From Deinococcales bacterium (GTDB taxonomy: Bacteria; Deinococcota; Deinococci; Deinococcales; JAAFIG01): a stretch of DNA of 64,000 nucleotides. Shown piece by piece: positions 41,325 through 50,519 of this stretch. A program made the translations under genes and the position numbers. Each line of letters begins with the position of its first letter. The stretch's first letter is position 1. The notes beneath the pieces are model-generated. The model was not told the DNA's origin and did no database searches. It saw nothing but the letters and a program-made list of their open reading frames with translations. The DNA lies in NCBI GenBank assembly GCA_025352125.1, contig JANXTZ010000028.1:124001-188000 (forward strand), read 5' to 3'.

Positions 41325-42629
41325 TTACTTTTTGATGGCGCTGTTGTAACGGTCAAGTGCCGCGTCGGCTTTGACCTTGGCATCGCGCAGCGCCTCGGCG
41401 GCGGGTTTGCCTTTGATGGCTTCCTCAATCGCACCAGCCACGTACTGACGAATCTCTGGGAACGCACCAGCCAAGCAACCAGCCGAGTAATTGTTGACCT
41501 TGGTCGTCTCGAGTTGGCGCAGGGCAGTCTCGAAGTTTGGTTGCTTCACGTGCGCCTGAACCACGTTTGGCAACTGGGCAACGCCCTTGATGACCGGAAA
41601 ATAACCCGTGCCGAGATGCCATTTTGCTTGAGAGTTTGGCTTCAAGAGGAAGCTGATAAAGCCCCAGGTGGATTTGAGTTCGTCCGCGCTCTGACCTTTC
41701 ATGGCGTACAGACTCGCGCCACCAATCGCCACGCCGTTGCGCTCCTTCAAATACGGAAAAAACGCGGTGCGCGTCTCGAACTTGCCGCCGACCAGTTTCA
41801 ATAAGCCTGTCAACGAGGCGGTCGATTGCGCGACTATCGCGGCTTTCTCCTGGGCGAAGGCGGCTTGGGCATTGTCGCCACTGCGCCCAATGTTTGCCAT
41901 CACGCCGTCTTTGACCATTCGCGCCCACCAGTCCACAAAGGCGACATCGGCAGGGTTGGTGAAGTTCATCTCCGAGGCTCGAGCCTTGCGTCCATTTTCG
42001 TTGTTGCAAAAATACTCACCGGAGTTGTACGAGAACTGCTCGACGAACCATGAGTCAATCGGAATGGCGATGCCGTAACGCAGGGTTGCGCCGCTCGCGT
42101 CCTTGATGGTCAGTTTCCGTGCGGCAGCCTCGAGATCGGAAAGCCGCCAGGAGTTGCGGTACGGAATGCCCGCCTTTGCCAGCATTGCCGTGTTCATGTA
42201 CAAGAGCGGGTTGGAGGAATTGAACGGCATGGCGTTCAGTTTGCCGTCCACGGTGTAGTAATTGCGGGGTTGCGGCACGAATTGGTCGATGTCAAAATTG
42301 TTGGCTTTGGCGATGTTCTCGAGCGGTTCAATCGCGCCGCTGTCCACCATCGTCCGTGAGCCGATGTCATAGACCTGAATTAAGTTTGGAACTTTGCCCG
42401 CACGTATACCTGCCAAGAGTTTGTTGATGCCGTCGTCGTAGCTGCCGACGTAGGTGCTTTTGACGGTGGTGACGGTTTGCGAGTCGTTGAACTCCTTGAC
42501 CAGACCCTCGACCCGTTCACCGAGCACACCGCCCATCGAGTGCCAGAATTGAATTTCGGTCTTGGCGTTTTGTTGCGCCAGCGCCATTGAGAGTGCCACC
42601 AATGATCCTGCGACTAAAAATTTCTTCAT
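41325..42629 (-). CDS. Extracellular binding protein of a UgpB/MalE-type ABC importer
   Basis: 434 residues from MKKFLVAG after GAGGAGGATGT. Signal peptide to about 19. Family 1 solute-binding protein: EIQFWHSMGGVLGERVEGLVKEFNDSQ and VYDIGSRTMVDSGAIEPL are close to UgpB of glycerol-3-phosphate importers. Also seen: AMPFNSSNPLLYMN, AIVAQSTASL, GGASLYAMKG, GYFPV. Glycerol-3-phosphate or a sugar is likely; the phosphorus-rich neighbourhood favours the former. Last gene of a three-gene operon. Confidence 0.88.
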   Translation of the reverse strand: MKKFLVAGSLVALSMALAQQNAKTEIQFWHSMGGVLGERVEGLVKEFNDSQTVTTVKSTYVGSYDDGINKLLAGIRAGKVPNLIQVYDIGSRTMVDSGAIEPLENIAKANNFDIDQFVPQPRNYYTVDGKLNAMPFNSSNPLLYMNTAMLAKAGIPYRNSWRLSDLEAAARKLTIKDASGATLRYGIAIPIDSWFVEQFSYNSGEYFCNNENGRKARASEMNFTNPADVAFVDWWARMVKDGVMANIGRSGDNAQAAFAQEKAAIVAQSTASLTGLLKLVGGKFETRTAFFPYLKERNGVAIGGASLYAMKGQSADELKSTWGFISFLLKPNSQAKWHLGTGYFPVIKGVAQLPNVVQAHVKQPNFETALRQLETTKVNNYSAGCLAGAFPEIRQYVAGAIEEAIKGKPAAEALRDAKVKADAALDRYNSAIKK

Positions 42630-42711
42630 ACATCCTCCTCTGTCTCGAGCCATCAAGCCCGATGCGTCCACACCCCAGAATCTCGAGGTCGAAAAGCCAT
42701 GTTTTTGGGTA

Positions 42712-43572
42712 TTAGCCTTTCAAGCCGCCCAGCGCAATGCCGCTCACGAAAGCCTTTTGCGCCACCAGAAACGCCAGCAGGGTCGGCAGCAGCACCAGGA
42801 TTGCTCCAGCCGCCACGACGTTCCACTGCGACCCTTCTGCGGACACCAGGTTGCTGACTGCAATCTGGGCGGTCTGCATCTCTTTGGATTGGGTGGTGAC
42901 CAGTGGCCACAGGTACATGTTCCAGGCACCCAGAAAGGTCAGTGCCGCCAGTGCGCCGAGTGCCGAACTGGCGAGCGGGATCGCCACGTGCCAGAGAATC
43001 CGAAAATGTCCCGCGCCATCAATTTTGGCGGCGTCGAATAAATCTTGCGGCAGGCTTTTCAAGAATTGACGCATCAAGAAAATCCCGAGCGGGCTGGCGA
43101 TAAACGGCACGATCAGGGCGGTGTAGGTGTCCAACCACCCCAGCGAATTGACGTGCAAATAGAGCGGCAAAAACGTGATCTCGCCAGGCACCAACAAAAG
43201 ACCAACAATTGCCCCAAAAATGAGTTCGCGGTACGGCAACTTCACCCTTGCCAGCGCGTAACCTGCCGTGCTCGAGGTGATGACCACGCCAAGCGTGATC
43301 AGGCTCGAGGTCAAAAAACTGTTGAGTAAATAATGTCCGAGCGGGTAACTGGTCAGTGCCAAACGGTACGGCTCGAGCGTGAAATGTGGCGGCAAAAAAG
43401 TTGGCGCGTACAGGTCGGCATCGGAGCGCAGGCTGGCGGAAAACAGGGTCAGCAGGGGCAAAACAATCACGAAGGCGTAAGCACTGACCAACAGGTAAAA
43501 TGGAATCTGTTTAAAATTTTTACTGAAATTGAATGGTTTGATGGTTTGATTTGGCTCGAGATTCTGGGTCAT
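42712..43572 (-). CDS. ABC importer permease, UgpE/MalG type
   Basis: 286 residues from an ATG that overlaps the preceding permease stop (ATGA); the longer open frame upstream runs through that gene and is not real. Six membrane helices and the coupling loop DAAKIDGAGHFRILWHVAIP (EAA motif). PGEITFLPLYLHVNSLGWLDTY is typical for the MalG/UgpE class. Works with the other permease and the binding protein. Confidence 0.92.
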   Translation of the reverse strand: MTQNLEPNQTIKPFNFSKNFKQIPFYLLVSAYAFVIVLPLLTLFSASLRSDADLYAPTFLPPHFTLEPYRLALTSYPLGHYLLNSFLTSSLITLGVVITSSTAGYALARVKLPYRELIFGAIVGLLLVPGEITFLPLYLHVNSLGWLDTYTALIVPFIASPLGIFLMRQFLKSLPQDLFDAAKIDGAGHFRILWHVAIPLASSALGALAALTFLGAWNMYLWPLVTTQSKEMQTAQIAVSNLVSAEGSQWNVVAAGAILVLLPTLLAFLVAQKAFVSGIALGGLKG

Positions 43573-44504
43573 TCGTAATGCACCTTCCGTCCAAAAAATC
43601 GAAATTGCAGTGCCGCCAGTAGCAGCAACGCCAGGAACAAAGTCAGTCCCTCGGCGGCGGCGTAGGTGAAGCGAAAATTGAAAAACGCGTCTTGGTACAC
43701 GCGGTAGACCCAGACAAAGGTGCTCTCGGCGGGACCGCCCTTGGTCAGCAAATGAATCTGCCCAAATGCGGTTAAGCTGCGAAACAAGGTCAGCAAGCCC
43801 ACCAGAAAAAGCGTGGGTGAAAGCAGCGGCAGGGTGATTTTCCAAAATTGCACCCAAGCCGTTGCCCCGTCGAGCCGTGCCGCCTCGTACAGGTCTTCGG
43901 GAATGCCCTGCAATCCCGCCGTCAGCAAAATGGCGACGAAGCCCACACCAGCCCAGGCGGTAATCACCCCCAGCGTCCAGATGGCATAACTCGGGTCGGT
44001 CAGCCAGGGTTGCACCGGCAAACCCAGGGCGCGAACAATCCAGTTCGCCCAACCCGAGAGTGGATTCAAAAACCAACCCCAAGCCACCGCCGCCACCGAG
44101 GTCGGAACCGCCGTGGTCAGAAAAAACAGGGTGCGAAAAAAGTTTGAACCTGCAAAGGGTCGCCAGACCAGCAGTGCCGCGATCAAACCCAGCAGCAACT
44201 CGAGCGGCGCGACCAGCAAGGTAAATTTGAGGGTGGTGAACATGCTGGCGAGAAATTCTGGGCGTGAAGCCAGCTCGAGGTAATTGGCAAACCCCGCCCA
44301 CTCTCTGGACTTGCCAAACGGGTCTTCGCGCTGGAACGATAAAACCGCACCAGAGATGGTGGGGTAAACAATGAAACTCAAAAGCAAGATCACGGCGGGC
44401 GAGAGCAGCAGCAAACCCTCGAGCCATTCACCTTTAAGATGCTTCAACCTCGAGCCTTGCGGCGCAACCGAAGCGGGTGTCTGACTTGAGGCGCTTTGGT
44501 TCAT
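43569..44504 (-). CDS. ABC importer permease, UgpA/MalF type
   Basis: 311 residues, six membrane helices, coupling loop YEAARLDGATAWVQFWKITLP. The conserved N-terminal SFQREDPFG and AGFANY fit the MalF/UgpA class. First gene of the operon. No ATPase gene follows; family knowledge says such importers often share one ATPase encoded elsewhere (MsmK/UgpC). Confidence 0.92.
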   Translation of the reverse strand: MNQSASSQTPASVAPQGSRLKHLKGEWLEGLLLLSPAVILLLSFIVYPTISGAVLSFQREDPFGKSREWAGFANYLELASRPEFLASMFTTLKFTLLVAPLELLLGLIAALLVWRPFAGSNFFRTLFFLTTAVPTSVAAVAWGWFLNPLSGWANWIVRALGLPVQPWLTDPSYAIWTLGVITAWAGVGFVAILLTAGLQGIPEDLYEAARLDGATAWVQFWKITLPLLSPTLFLVGLLTLFRSLTAFGQIHLLTKGGPAESTFVWVYRVYQDAFFNFRFTYAAAEGLTLFLALLLLAALQFRFFGRKVHYE

Positions 44505-44637
44505 GGCAGGACGCTATCAGGCAATTGTCATTTGATTGTCTGTTGATTCGGGCAAAATAAAATTTGAGGACGGCTGTTTAAGGACCCAAGTGAAAGCTGA
44601 TGCCGACCTGATAAAAACGCTCTAGCCTACAAGCACC

Positions 44638-45390
44638 ATGAGTTTGATTCAAGATCAGCACACCACGCGGCAAATCAGTCTCGAGGGTGCTTTTAACGTT
44701 CGAGAACTGGGCGGGTTGAGCACCAGCTTTGGTCGGCAAACCCGTACCCGTCAATTCTTGCGTGCCGACAGCCTGCACGCACTCAGTCCAGCCTCGCAAG
44801 CCAGACTCCTCGAATACGGCTTGAAAACCGTGATCGATCTGCGCACCAAGCAGGAGATGATGCAAGAACCCAATCCGTTTGGCAACCTCGATAACGTTCG
44901 GTACATCAATATTTCATTGTTTGAAACAATTTTGCAAAACCCAAATGGCGATACCATGTCCTCCCTCGAGGGTCTTTACATCGCGGCGCTCGACCACTCT
45001 CAGGCGGCGATTCGGGAGGTGCTCAAGGTGCTGGCGACCAGCCAATCGGTGACGTTATTTCATTGTACGGCTGGCAAAGATCGAACGGGTCTTGTTGCGG
45101 CGTTGCTCTTGGCAAATGCGGGAGTTTCGCAGGGGGCGATTGTTGAAGATTACACGCTGACCGAGAAACTCGCCCAACCGATGCTCGAGCGACTGTTACG
45201 TGAAGCCGTCAAGAAGGGTATGAACGAAGAGTTTTATGCAAAACTCCTGACTTCAAAAGCCTCAACCATCCAAGCGACACTCTGGTATCTCGAGGCGCGG
45301 TTCGGCAGCCTTGAGGGATACCTCATAGATGGTCTGGGACTCGAGCCAGATACTTTAGACAGGTTGAGATTGAAAATACTTGAGGACTGA
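44638..45390 (+). CDS. MptpB-like tyrosine/lipid phosphatase
   Basis: 250 residues of the Y_phosphatase3 family. Signature HCTAGKDRTG (Cys143, Arg149; the P-loop with Lys-Asp as in MptpB), NVRELGG at the N-terminus and VIDLRT. Members dephosphorylate phosphotyrosine, phosphoserine/threonine or phosphoinositides. No signal peptide. Divergent from the ABC importer. A Ser/Thr kinase exists at 12.7 kb but a link is not shown. Confidence 0.9.
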   Translation: MSLIQDQHTTRQISLEGAFNVRELGGLSTSFGRQTRTRQFLRADSLHALSPASQARLLEYGLKTVIDLRTKQEMMQEPNPFGNLDNVRYINISLFETILQNPNGDTMSSLEGLYIAALDHSQAAIREVLKVLATSQSVTLFHCTAGKDRTGLVAALLLANAGVSQGAIVEDYTLTEKLAQPMLERLLREAVKKGMNEEFYAKLLTSKASTIQATLWYLEARFGSLEGYLIDGLGLEPDTLDRLRLKILED

Positions 45391-45417
45391 TTTGAGAACT
45401 TAAAATTTACAGGCGTT

Positions 45418-45657
45418 TTAGCTCAAATAGTGTTGACGAAGCATGACCCGCAATCGCATCAGCTTGTCTTGGTCTGGGATTGAGCGCAAGCTTTCAATTT
45501 CAGCCTGAAAATCCTGTCGTTGACTGTCAGTGACGCTACGGTCATGGATCAAATCGCGCAAGATCGCCTCGCACTCGAGCAAAATGTCCAGGCGATACGC
45601 CCGCTCGTGGCTGGCTCTAGCGCGTTCCGAGCGCATTTGTAACCCGTAAGTCAACAT
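45418..45657 (-). CDS. Small helical protein of unknown function
   Basis: 79 residues from MLTYGLQMRSERARASHERAYRLD. TATAGA stands 7 bases upstream of this ATG on the minus strand, again suggesting a leaderless start; a longer frame is possible. Arg-rich and probably alpha-helical with two long helices (ECEAILRDLIHD, QAEIESLRSI). No family recognised. Convergent with the phosphatase gene. Confidence 0.5.
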   Translation of the reverse strand: MLTYGLQMRSERARASHERAYRLDILLECEAILRDLIHDRSVTDSQRQDFQAEIESLRSIPDQDKLMRLRVMLRQHYLS

Positions 45658-45841
45658 ACCAAAGTCTATACCAGATGAAACCTGGAACATTGCATTCTGC
45701 ATTCCAAAACTCGAGTTGCGAAATTGATGTCAGTCCAAATACAGGCAAATTGGCTCGGGTACCACAGCCGATTTGGAAAAATCTTATACTCGGCTTAGGG
45801 TTGCGAAACTCGCCCATTCAAGCATTTTCTCGTTTTGACGC

Positions 45842-46618
45842 TCAAGCCAACACTGGAAGCTCAAGCACCGTGGCATGGTTTTTGGACTGTATTTTTCCCA
45901 GTCCATGTTTTGCGCACAAGCGTTGCAGGTATTCAACCCGTCCAGGCTCGAGCGGGTCGCGTGAGGTGTTTGAACCGCGCCAACTCATGAGCACCGTGGG
46001 TTGTGGCAAGTTGAGCAACGGGTACTTGCTGGTCGCCCGCAGCCACCAGTCCCAGTCCCAGTAATTGCCCATCTGCGGGTCGAACATTCCAAGTTCCTGA
46101 TGCAAAACTTTGGGGTACGCCACACCCGAGGTCAGCAGGGTATTGTCGCGCCTCAAGGACTCGGGTGTTGTGACAGGATCAAACACCAGTCGTTCGTGTT
46201 CACTCCAGCCAGTCTCGAGTTGATCCTCAAACACCAGCCAGCCACCTCGGTACAGCAAGCCTTTTTGATCACCCAATTGCGCAATCACTTTCTCGAGATG
46301 TGTGGTCTCGAGCCAGCGATCATCGTCGTCAAGCAGGTGAATGAGATCAGCCTTTGCCAGATCAAGCCCGTGATTTCGCGCATCGACCTGCCCAGAACCA
46401 GAATTTGAAACCGCCAGCACTCGAGCGTCATTCAGGCTTTGCGCCGCCTGGATGCCCGTACCGTCACCGTCATCCACAACAACCAGTTGCCAGTTTTTCA
46501 GGCTTTGAGACTGAACATTTTTGATCGTTCGGAGCAGCAACTCGGGGCGATTGCGGCTTGGCGTGATCAAACTGATGGCAGGTTTCACAACATGAGTTTC
46601 GAGAATTCTTGTCAGCAT
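45842..46618 (-). CDS. Glycosyltransferase family 2
   Basis: About 258 residues from the ATG at 46618 (a TTG start further upstream would overlap the divergent gene). GT-A fold: ISLITPSRNRPELLLRTIKNVQSQ, VVVDDGDG, DARNHGLDLAKADLIHLLDDDD (the metal-binding DxD region) and NYWDWDWWLRA. Transfers a sugar from a nucleotide donor. Lies head to head with a second glycosyltransferase and UDP-glucose dehydrogenase, so a polysaccharide or glycolipid role is likely. Confidence 0.88.
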   Translation of the reverse strand: MLTRILETHVVKPAISLITPSRNRPELLLRTIKNVQSQSLKNWQLVVVDDGDGTGIQAAQSLNDARVLAVSNSGSGQVDARNHGLDLAKADLIHLLDDDDRWLETTHLEKVIAQLGDQKGLLYRGGWLVFEDQLETGWSEHERLVFDPVTTPESLRRDNTLLTSGVAYPKVLHQELGMFDPQMGNYWDWDWWLRATSKYPLLNLPQPTVLMSWRGSNTSRDPLEPGRVEYLQRLCAKHGLGKIQSKNHATVLELPVLA

Positions 46619-46656
46619 CCTGTCAGCCGCGACAAACCCGTTAAACTCGAGAGACA

Positions 46657-47559
46657 ATGTTGAGCATCATCAGCGTCAAATATGGCTCGAGCGTCTGGAT
46701 CGAGCAAAACCTCGAGTTGATACAGCACCTCAACCCAGATTCAAATTGTAATTTTTTTGTGGTCAACAACGATTCAGACCCAAGTTTCAAACCATCGCCA
46801 GAGATTCAAGTTTTGCCTGCCGTCCCTCGAGTCTTACAAGCCGATAAGGGCAGTTATCATCATGCGGCGGCACTGAACAGCGCAGTACCTCTTGTGAAAA
46901 CCCGTTTTTTGCTGATCCTCGACCCAGACTTTTATGTGATTCGATCAAACTGGATTGAGGCTGTGCTTCACAACATGCAGGCTCTAGGTCTTGCGTGTTT
47001 TGGCTCGACCTGGCATCCGCGTTGGACCTACCAGTATCGGTATTTTCCAAGCGTTCACTTCATGCTGTTTGATCTGAAAAAAATCCCGCTCGAGACGATG
47101 GATTTCACACCAGACATCGGTGTAAATTGGTGGGATAAAACGTTGTCTCGCAGCAAAATTCCAACCTCACTCAAAACCATTTTGCAAATTGGCACATTCC
47201 GCGACACGGGTTCTCGGGTGCAGCGCCGTTACCGAAAAATCAAGACCGAGTGTTTGCAACCACATTTCGATGCCCAGTCCGCAAGCTCGGGCTTTGGTGT
47301 TCTCGAAAAAATGGCTCTGCATTTGCCTGACCGCTTCAGCCTGATTCCAAAACGAAAAAATTATTTCACAACCCAAAGTTTCTTGCGCCAAACCTCACCG
47401 TATGCTTACCGGCAGCAGTGGGAAGAATTTTTCTGGCAGGACGAGCCATTTGGCTTTCATTTGCGACTGGTCGGGCGGGAATCGGCGCTCGAGGATCAAA
47501 CACAATTGCGTCGTCTATTGCAAATCCATGACACAAAAGCGGTTGACTCGAGCACATGA
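46657..47559 (+). CDS. Glycosyltransferase family 2-like protein
   Basis: 300 residues. N-terminal GT-A features: ISVKYGSSVWIEQNLELI, FFVVNNDSD, GSYHHAAALNSAVPLVKTRFLLILDPDFYV (DPD in place of DxD). The rest is divergent, with many aromatic residues. No clear ribosome site; TAAACT stands about 10 bases before the ATG. The stop overlaps the UDP-glucose dehydrogenase start (ATGA). Confidence 0.8.
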   Translation: MLSIISVKYGSSVWIEQNLELIQHLNPDSNCNFFVVNNDSDPSFKPSPEIQVLPAVPRVLQADKGSYHHAAALNSAVPLVKTRFLLILDPDFYVIRSNWIEAVLHNMQALGLACFGSTWHPRWTYQYRYFPSVHFMLFDLKKIPLETMDFTPDIGVNWWDKTLSRSKIPTSLKTILQIGTFRDTGSRVQRRYRKIKTECLQPHFDAQSASSGFGVLEKMALHLPDRFSLIPKRKNYFTTQSFLRQTSPYAYRQQWEEFFWQDEPFGFHLRLVGRESALEDQTQLRRLLQIHDTKAVDSST

Positions 47560-48887
47560 CACGGCTCGAGATCACGATGGTTGGCGCTGGGTACGTTGGG
47601 CTTTCGAGCACTGTTGCTTTGGCATTGGCGGGACACCGCGTACATTTGATTGAACGCAACATTGAACGCTTGGAAGCCTTGCAATCTGGTCAAATCCCAT
47701 TTCTCGAGCCTGATTTGCAGAGTGCCTTTCAAGATTGTCAAAAAAACATTTGTATCGCCGCAAACCTTACCAAAGCCCTCAAAACCTCGAGCATCATCAT
47801 GCTGGCGGTTGGCACGCCACCGACGCCCGCGCAGGGCGCTGATTTAAGTCAAATCTTTGCGGCACTCGAGGACGTAGCCCCGCTTCTTGACCAAACCCCA
47901 AAGCTGATTGTGGTGAAATCAACCGTACCTGTTGGCACGAACGCCGAAATCAGGGCTTTCTTGAACTCTCGAGCACCCAATGCCCTATTTGCCGTTGCGA
48001 GCAACCCAGAATTTCTGCGTCAAGGTCGGGCACTGCGCGATGCGCTGTTTCCAGATCGAATTGTGCTCGGTACAAGCGAACCGTGGGCACTAAAATTGTT
48101 GCATCAACTGTATGCGCCCTTGCAACACGCGTCTGTTCCTGAAACCCTCGCACAATTCCGCCCGACTCAACCCATCCCAATGCTCGAGGTCAGCCCTGAA
48201 AGCGCGGAGCTTGCCAAGTACGCCGCGAATGCGTTTCTTGCCATGAAAATCAGTTTTATCAACGAGATTGCCAATGTTTGCGCGGCAACTGGAGCGGACG
48301 TGTCTGAAATCAAGGCTGTACTCGAGCAGGACAAACGCATTGGTGGTGATTTTTTGCGGGCAGGCTTGGGTTACGGCGGTTCGTGTTTTCCCAAAGACAC
48401 CCGAGCCTTATCCCAAATTGCCCTGCGCGGCGGTTACGAATTTCGATTGCTGCGAGCCGTGATCGAGGTCAACAGCGAACAACGTTTTCGGGTCTTGCAA
48501 CAACTCGAGCGGCGCCTTGGCGGGTTTCGAGGAAAACGCATTGCGGTGCTGGGTTTGACCTTCAAACCCAATACCGATGACCTTCGAGAATCGCTTGGAG
48601 TTGATATTGCACTCGAATTGCAAGCCAGAGGTGCGATTGTCACAGCCCATGACCCAACACCGTCAAAGCCCGAAGGAATAGACTTCACGAGTGACCTGAA
48701 TGCGTGTTTGACGGGCGTTGATGCTGCGATTCTGGTGACGGAATGGGACGAGTACCGCAACGCAAATTGGAAAGACCTGGGTCGTCTGATGCAACGCAAA
48801 TTGATCTTGGATGGACGCAATGCGCTCGAGCCTCGGGACATGCTGGCGGCAGGTTTTGAATACCTTGGAGTTGGTAGAAAAAGCTGA
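47556..48887 (+). CDS. ugd: UDP-glucose 6-dehydrogenase
   Basis: 443 residues. Rossmann VGAGYVGLSS, VGTPPTPAQG, KSTVPVGT, NPEFLRQGRA, the catalytic Cys in GYGGSCFPKD, GLTFKPNTDDLRESL and VTEWDEY. Oxidises UDP-glucose to UDP-glucuronate using NAD. Probably supplies the neighbouring glycosyltransferases. Complete and typical in length. Confidence 0.95.
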   Translation: MTRLEITMVGAGYVGLSSTVALALAGHRVHLIERNIERLEALQSGQIPFLEPDLQSAFQDCQKNICIAANLTKALKTSSIIMLAVGTPPTPAQGADLSQIFAALEDVAPLLDQTPKLIVVKSTVPVGTNAEIRAFLNSRAPNALFAVASNPEFLRQGRALRDALFPDRIVLGTSEPWALKLLHQLYAPLQHASVPETLAQFRPTQPIPMLEVSPESAELAKYAANAFLAMKISFINEIANVCAATGADVSEIKAVLEQDKRIGGDFLRAGLGYGGSCFPKDTRALSQIALRGGYEFRLLRAVIEVNSEQRFRVLQQLERRLGGFRGKRIAVLGLTFKPNTDDLRESLGVDIALELQARGAIVTAHDPTPSKPEGIDFTSDLNACLTGVDAAILVTEWDEYRNANWKDLGRLMQRKLILDGRNALEPRDMLAAGFEYLGVGRKS

Positions 48888-48898
48888 AATTTCAACCC

Positions 48899-49096
48899 TT
48901 AATTTCGACGTACAACGCGCCACAGGCTGACTCCAAGAAAGCCGAGCACGACCCCTGGCAGAATCAACCAAGAACCCTCGAGCTTTGCCAGCAAACCAGT
49001 TAAACTCAGGGCGACCACCACCGCCGCCGCGACGGTCCAGTCGTCACCGACAATAAAATCGTACCAAAAGCGCAAGAAGCTGATAATATGGTTCAT
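48899..49096 (-). CDS. Small membrane protein paired with a COG4280-like protein
   Basis: 65 residues with two hydrophobic segments (TVAAAVVVALSLTGLLA and GSWLILPGVVLGFLGVSLW). Its start overlaps the stop of the larger membrane protein by four bases. No family recognised; probably its partner subunit. Confidence 0.6.
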   Translation of the reverse strand: MNHIISFLRFWYDFIVGDDWTVAAAVVVALSLTGLLAKLEGSWLILPGVVLGFLGVSLWRVVRRN

Positions 49097-49848
49097 GCCT
49101 TGACCCCGCCCAGGGTGGTGCGGGCAAGTTTCTCACGGCGCAAGACATACACGTAAACAATCGAAGCCAGCGAATAGACCAGCAAAATTCCAATGATCGA
49201 GGCATCCGCACCAGGCAGGTGCGCCCCCGCACCCTCGGCAGCCCAGAACGTGCCAAAGCTCGAGAGCATCAAGCCAACCGCGAATTTTAGGGTGTTCTCT
49301 GGGACTCGGCTGAGCGGTTTGTGCAAAATCAAACCCGCAATCAGCACGACCAGCAGGGCGCTGGCTGCCCCGAGCGCGGCAAGGTCGAGCCGCTTGGCGC
49401 TCGCACCGAAGGTCACAACAATAAATGCCACCTCAAGCCCCTCGAGAAGCACGCTTTTGAAGCTCAGGGTAAAGCCGTACCAGTCAAGACCGCCTCGAGC
49501 ATTGACGGCTTGTTTTTGGGCGGCTTGGGTTTCCAAGGCGAACGTCGCGTCTTCATCGTGGAGTGCCTTGAAACCGCTGGCTCTGAGGATGGCTTTGCGC
49601 CACCACTGCACCCCAAAAACCAGCAGCAGCCCGCCGACGATCAGACGCAGCGTCTCAAGCGGAATGAGCGCCAGGCTTGGACCAAAGACCGCCACAATCA
49701 CGATCAGGGCTGCCAGCGCGGCGGCGGTGCCAGTCAAAGCCGAACGCCAACCTCGAGTCAGACCGACCGCCAGCACGATGGTCAGGGCTTCAACCATTTC
49801 GACGGCGCTGGCGAGAAAAGCGGCGAGGAACAAAAACCATTCACTCAT
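49093..49848 (-). CDS. Membrane protein with two FTR1-like ExxE helices
   Basis: 251 residues, about seven membrane helices. An internal repeat places acidic motifs in two helices: ASAVEMVEALTIVLAVG near the N-terminus and SVLLEGLEVAFIVVTFG in the middle. The pattern resembles COG4280 proteins and, more distantly, the REGLE helices of FTR1 iron permeases. Metal transport is plausible but not shown. A charged loop (FKALHDEDATF) lies between. Good ribosome site TAGGAG. Confidence 0.65.
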   Translation of the reverse strand: MSEWFLFLAAFLASAVEMVEALTIVLAVGLTRGWRSALTGTAAALAALIVIVAVFGPSLALIPLETLRLIVGGLLLVFGVQWWRKAILRASGFKALHDEDATFALETQAAQKQAVNARGGLDWYGFTLSFKSVLLEGLEVAFIVVTFGASAKRLDLAALGAASALLVVLIAGLILHKPLSRVPENTLKFAVGLMLSSFGTFWAAEGAGAHLPGADASIIGILLVYSLASIVYVYVLRREKLARTTLGGVKA

Positions 49849-49997
49849 GGGTAAACTCCTATGTCAACAGGTGGCTTTCATGACTCGGGGCTGTCTTTCA
49901 AACTTGATCTCGAGCCTGACTGGACTGTCACGAACTTGTATCACTTTATACTCCATTACATCCTAAAGTTCTCAAAAGCCATCAAAGGAGTGAGAAC

Positions 49998-50462
49998 ATG
50001 TTGCGACGGTTTTATGTTCACCTGGTCATGGGGATTGTGTTGGGACTCTCAAGTTTTGGAGGGGGAGCAACGACCCAAACGAACAGTGCCGATCAAACGC
50101 AGGTCGAAGCCCGGTTGCGCCAGTTCGATGAACTGGTTCATGCCCTAGACGCCAAGGCAATCGCGGGTCTGTTTGATCCAGACGGCGAAATTCAACACGA
50201 GCATCAAACCCCAACCCGTGGTCGGGAGGGGATTGAAAGCCTCTACTCGAGTTTTTCGGGATATCAAATTCTCGAGAACGACACGACCCCAATCGGGACT
50301 TTGGTGTACGGCAATCTGGCAGTTCAGGTGGGTTCGTATCATCAAAAAGTAAAGACGCCCGCTGGCGCACTGGTTGAGGTTTCAGGATCATTTCAAGCCG
50401 ACTGGATGCGTTCAGGCTCGAAAGATTGGTTGATCAAACGCATGGCGACAACCTCACCTTGA
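49998..50462 (+). CDS. Secreted NTF2/SnoaL-like protein
   Basis: 154 residues after AAAGGAGTGAGAAC. Signal peptide (1-24) followed by a cone-shaped NTF2-like fold: FDELVHALDAKAIAGLFDPDGEIQHEHQTPTRGREGIESLYSSFSGY, then GSFQADWMRSG and WLIKRMAT. Such proteins bind small ligands or are isomerases. No catalytic residue can be assigned. Confidence 0.78.
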   Translation: MLRRFYVHLVMGIVLGLSSFGGGATTQTNSADQTQVEARLRQFDELVHALDAKAIAGLFDPDGEIQHEHQTPTRGREGIESLYSSFSGYQILENDTTPIGTLVYGNLAVQVGSYHQKVKTPAGALVEVSGSFQADWMRSGSKDWLIKRMATTSP

Positions 50463-50519
50463 GCCTTGAATTCCACGCAAGCTGCCGACAAAACGCGAAC
50501 TCGAGCAATCAGCGTCACA

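Noticed and set aside
42712-44427. A 571-codon frame covering the UgpE-type gene and most of the upstream permease
   Set aside because: Only the last 286 codons have permease sequence; the rest is another frame of the UgpA-type gene. The real start is the ATG overlapping that gene's stop.
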